Shown piece after piece: positions 33,601-42,600 of a DNA stretch of 64,000 bases. Positions within the stretch are counted from its first letter, which is position 1; each line of letters starts with the position of its first letter. This DNA comes from Ailanthus altissimus. Lineage: Eukaryota > Streptophyta > Magnoliopsida > Sapindales > Simaroubaceae. The DNA is taken from NCBI GenBank assembly GCA_946807835.1, contig OX327699.1, positions 498,501-562,500 on the forward strand, written 5' to 3'. The position numbers were made by a program, and so were the translations under genes. The notes beneath the pieces were generated by a model. The model did no database searches. It was given only the letters and a program-made list of their open reading frames with translations, and was not told where the DNA came from.

Positions 33601-36600
33601 CCGACCACCGTGTTTTCTTCCTTTTCCAATGGTTGTGTCCTCAGTTTTGAAGTCACCAGTAGCTCGCCGGCAAAAACCCAAGAAGACAGATGTCAAAACC
33701 CTGCCACACGTGCCCCACCCACCGAAATTTGACCTTTTTTTCTCGGCGCGTGGACTCTTACCGCTGGTGTCCCTGCCTTCAGAAAACGTTGGCAATCCCT
33801 TCTGCGGCAGCCAAACCATCATTAGACTTTGCACACACCTCCACGCGCTGCTCTTTCTCTAAGACCAACATTTTCCGATCTCCGTCTCTAGCGCGCGTAG
33901 GTCTTCACTGCCGGCACCGATCACTTCAGACGACACCGGCGATCACAGAACCACCCACTATGTCACTCGCCATCACCGACCACTGTCACCATCATTGGAA
34001 AACTGCCACTGTGTCACTGGAAAGTTGCTCTTGGTTGTCAGTTGTTTTCTCCTTCCTCCTTCTCTCCGATTTGTGAGCCAATATGACTACTTAGAGCTCT
34101 AAAACAAGTTTGATCTTTCCCTTTAGTTCATTCCCAATTATTTCTGTTGAAAAACTAGTGAGTAGCAATTATACTTCTTGGGCCGCATCTATTGAATTAT
34201 GGTGTATGGGACACGACTTAGAGAACCATCTAACTACTAGGGTTACAAATTTAAAAGATAAAGATATAACTGAGTGAAAAAAGGTTGATGCTTTATTATG
34301 TAATCAGTTATGGCAATTCAAATTCCTCAGCCCTGGCATCATAGTCTCAACCTTCTTTCACAGGAGAACAAGACCACAGAGTCAGTAATGAATTTTAGAA
34401 GCAATTCAAGAAGCTTCCATCTTATCATTTTGCCATAGACAAAATACATAACATTTTAGCCATATATAGAGAAAAACAAAAGCATGATTATAAACAACAA
34501 AAGCATCGGAGTCAAGATGACAAGTAGAAGTAATTAGTTTCATATAGATGTTTAAATTCATCTAGCATAGCAACCTTATTAGCTCACAAGTCTATTTCTA
34601 TATTTCATACTTCCCACTTACAAGGTTTATAATTGTTTCAATCAAGTACTCTTCATGATAAACTACTGATTCATCTTTTTGAAATCATTTTGCGATTTCA
34701 ACAAAATTTTCATTGCTTTTAATCAAGAAAACAAGAAAAGAAGAAGAAAAACAAAAAGGGTTTCATACTTGAGCTCAAGGACATAAATAACAAAACCAAA
34801 CCTTCAAAGACAGTAAACAAATAAACATTTACGCAGAAGGAAAATGTTTAAATGACATAATGGAGTAATTAATATTAGATAATGATATCAATTTTATATA
34901 AATTTTTAACTAATTATCCCATGTGATTAAATTTGAATTAATCAAGGGATTTTAGTTAACTTTCCATTCTGGAACAGTGATATAAATAATCTACTTTCTG
35001 AGGTTAAAGTTCTTTGGGGAACAGTCACCATTTCATCTTTTCTTGTACAGTTGTTTAAGTGATCTTTTCGAAGCCCTTGTCAACCTCTGGTTCACTTTCA
35101 TAACTTCCTTATTTTGTAATCATATTTTATCATTTCCTATGAAAGTAAATACTAAATCTGATCAAAAGAAAGACATGTACATGCCATTTATTTGCTACTC
35201 TTTCACTGACCTATATGGAACCAGGTATAGGACATGAGATCTACTAAATGTACACAATATAGAGAAGCAAATAACTTAACAAAGACCGGAAAGCATGAGA
35301 TTTCATAGTGTTCTGGTTTATTAGAAAGCACCTGTTCTTCATACATCCTTGCCTCATTTGACTGTCGCAATTTCAATTCAACCACTGACTGTATCTTCTC
35401 AACAATGACCTCCTGATTTAAAAGGCTTACCTGCATATCAATACATGGTTCCTCTTATGTAAAACCACATCAACATACACTCTCTTCTTCTTTTTTTTTT
35501 TTGGTGCACGCGCGCATGTGTGTGTGGATAAGAACACAATTCACACTGATCCTAGGATGATGCAGAAAAAGTGTATAGGAAGTCCACAAGTATCAGGTTA
35601 ACCTGTATCACCTAAGTATGAAGTGAAGAAAAAAGATAGCTACGAAAATAGAATTCGGAAAAGCATCTCAAGCAGTAAAAGAGACAGAAGAAACCCAAGA
35701 AAAGATCTCCCTAAAAGCAATCTACAGAGAGAACAGATACAAAAGAGCTAATAAATTGCTCTTCCCGAATATTGAAGGATGAAAAAGAAAGGAATTCTCT
35801 AACTCTGCACATCAACATAAACTGTGACAATATTGTTTGGCTATTTTAATTACAAAGTCCAAGCATCCAAGCAAAATAAAACTCCCAATGCAGAGCATGC
35901 TTTAGACAATGAATGCATTAAAAAGAACCTCCAAGTTGCTTATATTGTGCTCTAGTTTCTGCATAATTGTTATCTGCCTTCAATATAGAGCGTCAAAGTC
36001 TTCTTTCTTCACCATAGTCTCATAATTCAGCAAGAACTTAACAGAAGGCAGAATATGATACCAAACTGATATTAGAAAAGGTTCAAGATGTAACCTACAC
36101 AGCAAATTTTGGCCCAAGTGTAGATCCAACAGGAACTAATACATGCAAGAAATTGACGTTCACAACAAAGCATCTAATTATTTAAAGGGTGAGGTTCCCT
36201 TAAAACAATGACTTAAATTTCTATTCATTGATCTCATGAAATCTAATGGTGTGGTGTTGGCAGCATTAAATGCTACTTTTGACTTTAAATCTGCACCGTT
36301 GAATTGCACAAAAATCAATGAATCAAAATTTAAGTCACTATTTTAAGTCAAATGTTTAAGTTAAGCAAACCCCATCCTTATTTAAATTGGATTTTACATC
36401 TAACTGCCAATCTGATGAGCAAAGGAAAAACCAAACATCACAGATTTTGTGTAGTTCTAACACATTAGGATAATTAAAGCTAGATAACTAGACTTGATAT
36501 TTTTTCCTGATCAGAAACAAGAACTTTATCAGGAAAAAAAAATAGAATTACAGAAACAAGTGGATAAGGAATCCACTAAAGGAAAAGAATGAGAAAAAAA

Positions 36601-39600
36601 ACAGCCTGAAGGCAAAATATAAATTTAAAAAAAAAAAAAGAACAAATGGGACATGACAGAAACTGAAAAATATGAACAAAAAACAGATCAGCAGAATCAC
36701 TTAGACAACCACAGCTTTCCAGTCTCTAGTATTGTAGACATAGGAATCCCCTTGAAATGATCTAAATTGAGGGCATGAGCCAGCCAGCTTAGAGCACAAA
36801 AAACCAACTATAGGTTAATGAAGGAAGAAATGGTTTAAATCTTTTTCTATGCATTATGCACCAATTTGGATACAAAGCCGGAGCTGACATTCATTTTGAA
36901 GAAATATCATTAGTATTGAAGTTTCTACATGCCAACACCCATACAGAGAACTTTAGCTTTCCATATCAAGATGGAAGATTTGAACTACGGGATGCTGAAA
37001 CCATCTGAGATGGAGATTGAAGGATTTAGAAGAAAAACACCTGACTTTGCAAGAAACCACACCTTTTTTCTTCTCTACTTCTTAAGAGTAACAAACTCTT
37101 AAATCCCAATCAATTCAACACAGTTGAGTAAAGCCTCTCTAAAACTCAAATATCTAAAGGCTTGAAATCCCAACTCCATTAAGAAGAGGAATTTTCCATG
37201 ATACCAATTGGAGAGTTTTGTCACAAGGATAACCAGTGTTGCCTGAGGAAAAGCTTGCAAGAGCAATCTCCCCAATCCAAATATCCTCCCAAAACATTAT
37301 GTTTTAACTGTTTTGAACCCTCACCTCTACTAGAAAATAATTCACTTCTACCCTACAATGTAAACTTCCACAATCATTGACAAAGACCCTAATTATTTTC
37401 AAGTTCTAAAATACGTAATGCCTGTTTGGTTTGCCATCAGGCATAAATGAACCACATATGAGGTTTTGTGAGGACAGTTGCATAATTGAACTTTCTGCAA
37501 AATTAATCTTGCAGTAATAAGATGTAGGTGTTATATTCTATTTTAGCTTCACCCAGACATCCAGTAACTGGTCAATCTCCAATTAGAAACATAGTATCAA
37601 GAAGGGTTATCATAGACGAAGGAAAAGAAAGCATGTACCTCTCTTTTTGTCGGGTGCACATTCACATCAACATGCTCAGGTGGTAAAACAATCGACATAT
37701 AAATGAAGGGTTTTGATGCTTTAGGCAAGGTTGCAGCATAGACAATTTCAATAGCTCTCTTTAAGGCAGCACACTCAACCAACCTATCTGGAGTATAAGA
37801 AGAGAAAGGAAAATAAGAAAAATAAGTGATTGCATGAGAATCCAACAATCATTTGCATATCATACTAATTGTCAAGAACGAACTGACTAGATTATAGTTT
37901 TTGATCTTAAAACAGAAATAATACAGAAAAACCAAAAAGCTATAAACTCTCTAATCAATTTATGAAAATGAATATGGAACCATTTTTCGAAACTATTAAA
38001 CAAGTCCTACATGTTCGCTTTAAATACAAATGACTTTTTTTTATATACGAAACAACATAATGAATAAATATATAAAGGTAAAGAGGTAATTTTCTTATTT
38101 CTTATCCTTTATAAAGTTTAATTTTAATCCTACTGAAAAAGAACATGTATGTGCTAAATGTGCAGAAAATTCATATTTCGAAAATCTGTCTATATTTTTT
38201 CATATAGAAATTAGCTTCAAAAGTATACCAAACTGAGAATTAATGTGTAACGTAAAATATATATATATATATATATATATGGAAAGATATCTCAACATAA
38301 AATAATTTCAAAACTCAAAACAATACAAGTACCATAATTTAAAGATCCCTCTATCAAGTATCTTCATCAGGATCGATTATGTGTTAATGAATGCTAGAGG
38401 AAAATAACCACTTCCTACATTTTAAGCAAACATTAAGTTTTTGTCTAACTAATGAAGATTTCCAATAGTCATCAAGAAAGAGTGTTGCAAAAGACAAAAT
38501 TAATATCAAACAAAATGATAATTTTCAATGGAAGCATTACTCACCACTCAAGAGAGCAAAACAATATCTTCTTAAGGTAGAGGATTGGTAAGTTTGATGA
38601 CAAGTAGCAATAGCTAGTCCAGAAACAATATATTTTTATAGGACATGAAAAGACTTTATAATGCAAAAGAATCATAAATTCAGTGCATAGAAATGTCATA
38701 TCAGGTTTGTCCAACCTTTCCATTTTCAAGTGGAACAAATTGTACGCACCATTGATAAAAAGTACCATAGTTGTTTTCTTTGCCACATAATTCGAATTGG
38801 AAAAGAAACCGTCCACCTTGAAAGCTGAACCTGAAGGATCACTATCCAAAACTTCTACCTTTATAAGATTACGAGCAACTGATACTCCATAAACAGTTCT
38901 AATAGAATCAAGCCTCGACATTGTAGGAGTTGAGTGAACATCTGCTCTAGCAGCTCCATGCTGAGAATGGGAACGATAAAAAACTCTTTACCATGTCATA
39001 AATTATAAATTCCAAACTTGTAAATAAGATAGCTAAAACAATAAGAATGATTTCTCTACTTAAGAAACAAACCTTTCTGCAAGAGAAGCTCACATTTATG
39101 TGATGAATGGCCAACCGGCTTAGCAAATCAACAATTTTCATATAATCATCTGAAGAATTTTGTAGTGTCTTCCTCCTAGCAATCATGTTGTAAAACAAAT
39201 TCTCCACCTGATAAATAAACAGTAAAACGATAAAACAAGGGAGAAAAAAAATGATTATGCAAAATCAAGTATTAGATTTAAGAATATTTTATTTTAGAAA
39301 TTTTGGGATATTGATGTTGATTTAATTATGATTTAGATAGTTATTTGAATAAGATTTATATTATCTATTAAGTTTATCTTACCAGATAGTTTAGGTTAAT
39401 AACTAGATTATGTTTATCTTTTTGCCCACAAATAGGCCTTGAATGCTACCGTCAGGGGGTTGGGGAAAATGGTTGGGACCCTAACGCAGGACAAGCGCTA
39501 ATGGGTCGTGATTTCGTTCACAAAGACGAACGTTGTTGATATTGTTCAACAAAAACGCAAATTGAAAATGGTAGAATACCAATTCAAAAGTAAAGTTTCT

Positions 39601-42600
39601 TAATACTTGAGTTTTGAAATTACAAAGCTTGAATGTTTTCCCCCTCATCTCTCGTGTATTTATAGAGACCTATTGGGATTTTTAGCATTTATTACAGCAA
39701 TTAATGACAACTTGCAACTACTAACTATCAACTACTACCATCAACTAAGGCATTTAGATACCAGCATTTATTACAGCACAATTAATAAAAACTACCAACA
39801 ACTACCAATATTGAATTTTACTTCAAGACTAATTATCAAACTGTTAACCACACAAATAAATGCAGTTGTAGGCTCTTGGAAGTTTCTCACCCTATGCTGG
39901 CAATTTGAATTGCTAACAATGTAATAGCCATTAATGAAATATCCATCATATCCCCTATCACATGTGCTGATGTGTCCCCCCATCATTCTCATCCACTTAT
40001 AGAGAACTCGTCCTCGAGTGACCATACAAGTTCTCCCCAGCTTTGCAAATGTCTTGTCACGCTCCACATGACCACTCAAGTTATTTGAATTCATTTCTCG
40101 GTTAAGCTTGTTGATTGCACGAATGTCCACACACATCTGCCAACTCTCATCATCATTTAGTGTAAGTAGAGCAGAAACAACTCTAGAGTTGATACTCTTT
40201 ATGATATGTCTCTTCCTAAATAACTCTCATATCTTTTCTCTCATAACATCATGTTCTTGAGGTCTAATTTGATAATTTGGCAGATTTGGTAAGTTGCTTG
40301 AATAATGTGATAGATTTGATAAGTTGCCAAAAATGAAATCAATGCTGTGAATATTCTACATTGGTGGCAATGTGGTAGGTTTTGCCATCAAGTTTGAAAA
40401 TTTGGTCACTACACCTTGGACTTCATTTGGCAATGATTGTTTAGGCAGTTCTTCTCCTTTCACCACCAAGATGGTACACGTGAGTATCTGCTTCATTTCT
40501 TCCACAAATTTATCCTCTTTGTGGATCTCTGAAAATGACATTTTCTCCTCCACTTTAGGGACTGCCTTCTCGAGTTGACTCAGTACCATCACTATCCGCT
40601 TTCAATTCCAAGTAAAGGAATAAGTATTATCTTTTTCATTGTGTAAAGCATCAACATCGTATTGCCAAGCTCTGCCTAACAATACATGACATGCATCCAT
40701 TTCAACAACACTACATAAAACCTTAGCCTTATAACTCCTACCAATTGATAGAAGTAATCGGCATTGTTTGGTAATTTTCACACAGGATCCCTTTTTAATC
40801 CAATCTATGTTGTATGGTGAGCGATGTGGTTCAGTGTAAAGATTAAAGTAATTAACTAATCTTTGAGACACTAGGTTTTCACCACTACAACTATCAATAA
40901 TTAGTTTACATACCTTATTAGCAACTGAACACTTTCCTACAAAGATCTTTTTTCGTTGGGTCTCCTCAATTTTTGTACCATCTGGATCCAATTTATTTTC
41001 CTCTCTTAAATCATCCACTGGAAGGGCAAAATGGTTAGGCATTCTTCGTGCAATATCGGTTGCTCTTCTTGCTTGCGACCTGAATGTAACTTCTTGTTTG
41101 ACTTTCTCCTCCAAGTTGAAATTGAAGGGTGCAGAATGTGGTTGTTTGTGTGATAATCTCCTTGCCACCATTAGTTCTTGTGGCGGTGGGTTATGAGTTC
41201 TCAAACCCATAAGATGTTTGATCATTTCTTCTATACTTTTCTTCATTTCTGTCATACGAGTTTCCATTTTTCGCTCAAACGTATACAAACGTTCTCCATT
41301 TAAGTTACTACGGCCTGCCATCTCAAAACAAAGCTCTGATATCACCTGACGCAGGACATGCACTGATGGGTCGTGATTTCGTTCACAAAGACAAACGTTG
41401 TTGATATCGTTCAACAAAAACGCAAATTGAAAATAGTAGAATACCAATTCAAAAGTAAAGTTTCATAATACTTGAGTTTTGAAATTACAAAACTTGAATG
41501 CTTTCCCCTTCATTTCTCATGTATTTATAGAGACCTATTGGAATTTCTAGCATTTATTACAGCAATTAATGACAACTTGCAACTACTAACTACCAATTAC
41601 TACCAACAACTAAGGCATTTAGATACCAGCATTTATTACAACACAATTTATGAAAGCTACCAACAACAACCAATACTGAATTTTACTTCAAGACTAATTA
41701 TCAAACTGTTAACCACACCAATAAATGCAGTTGTAGGCTCTTGGAAGTTTCTCACCCCATGTGCTGCTGGCAATTTGAATTGCTAACAATGTAATGGCCA
41801 TTAATGAAATATCCATTATATCCCCTATCACATGTGCTGATGTGTCCCCCATCAGACCCTCAAGTTGCTCTAATAGTTATCCTAGGAGTCCATTGAAAGC
41901 AATTTCTATTGTGCTGCCTCTTTTCATAGTTTACATCAAATCTAGGATTGGCGATGATTGAAATGTTTGTTTTTGGGAGAATCGATTGGTCAATGAGCCC
42001 TCTTCTATATTGTTTCCTAGACTCTACAGAATTACAAGAGAACATGGAGTTTCTTTCAGAAGCCTATGTAGGTGTTATAATAATCAGGTTTCTTGGAACT
42101 TTAATTAATTTAGAAATTTAAGTAAAGGCAAAGCTAAGGAAGCTGTTGCATGTTTTCAGTTGGTTGATCGTGTTAGTTTGTCTGATTCTTTAGAAGCTTA
42201 TAGATCATTTGATTCTTGACTCTTCAAGATCTTTTGACTGTAGATCTTTTTTCACAAACTATTTGAAGAGGATCCTTCTTCACTTTTCTTTCCTTCTAAA
42301 TACATTTGGAGACCAAGGTCCCTACAAAGATTTCAATTCTTAGTTTGGCTGGTGGCTTAAAACAAGCTACCTGTCGACAACATTCAAGAAGATGACATTC
42401 TCTCTCTTTATGCCCTTAGTGGTGCATTCTATCCTAATAACATTTTGGAAAGTGTGGATCACTAGTTTCTTAACCGATCTATTCTTCCCTTTTAAATCTC
42501 TCCCCTTCCTTTGTTTCTTCTGGTTTCACATCAATAAGTTCCTTTATTTTCTTTAAATAAAAATGTTATTTTTGCAAGTATTTTGTATTCGGTGGTAGGA

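Larger units (their letters stand above)
39482..41854 (-). mobile_element. Internally deleted Ty3/gypsy element in MLH1 intron 3
   Basis: LTRs of about 504 and 508 bp (39482-39985 and 41347-41854) flank only 1.4 kb of internal sequence. Target duplication GACCC is at 39477-39481 and 41855-41859. A degraded primer site TGATATCAGAGC (minus strand, 41344-41333) adjoins the 5' LTR. Internal sequence has a gag-protease remnant and then jumps to scraps of RT ([11 protein letters not shown]) and the late-pol motif [14 protein letters not shown], so most of pol is gone. The element lies in gene orientation. Confidence 0.93.
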
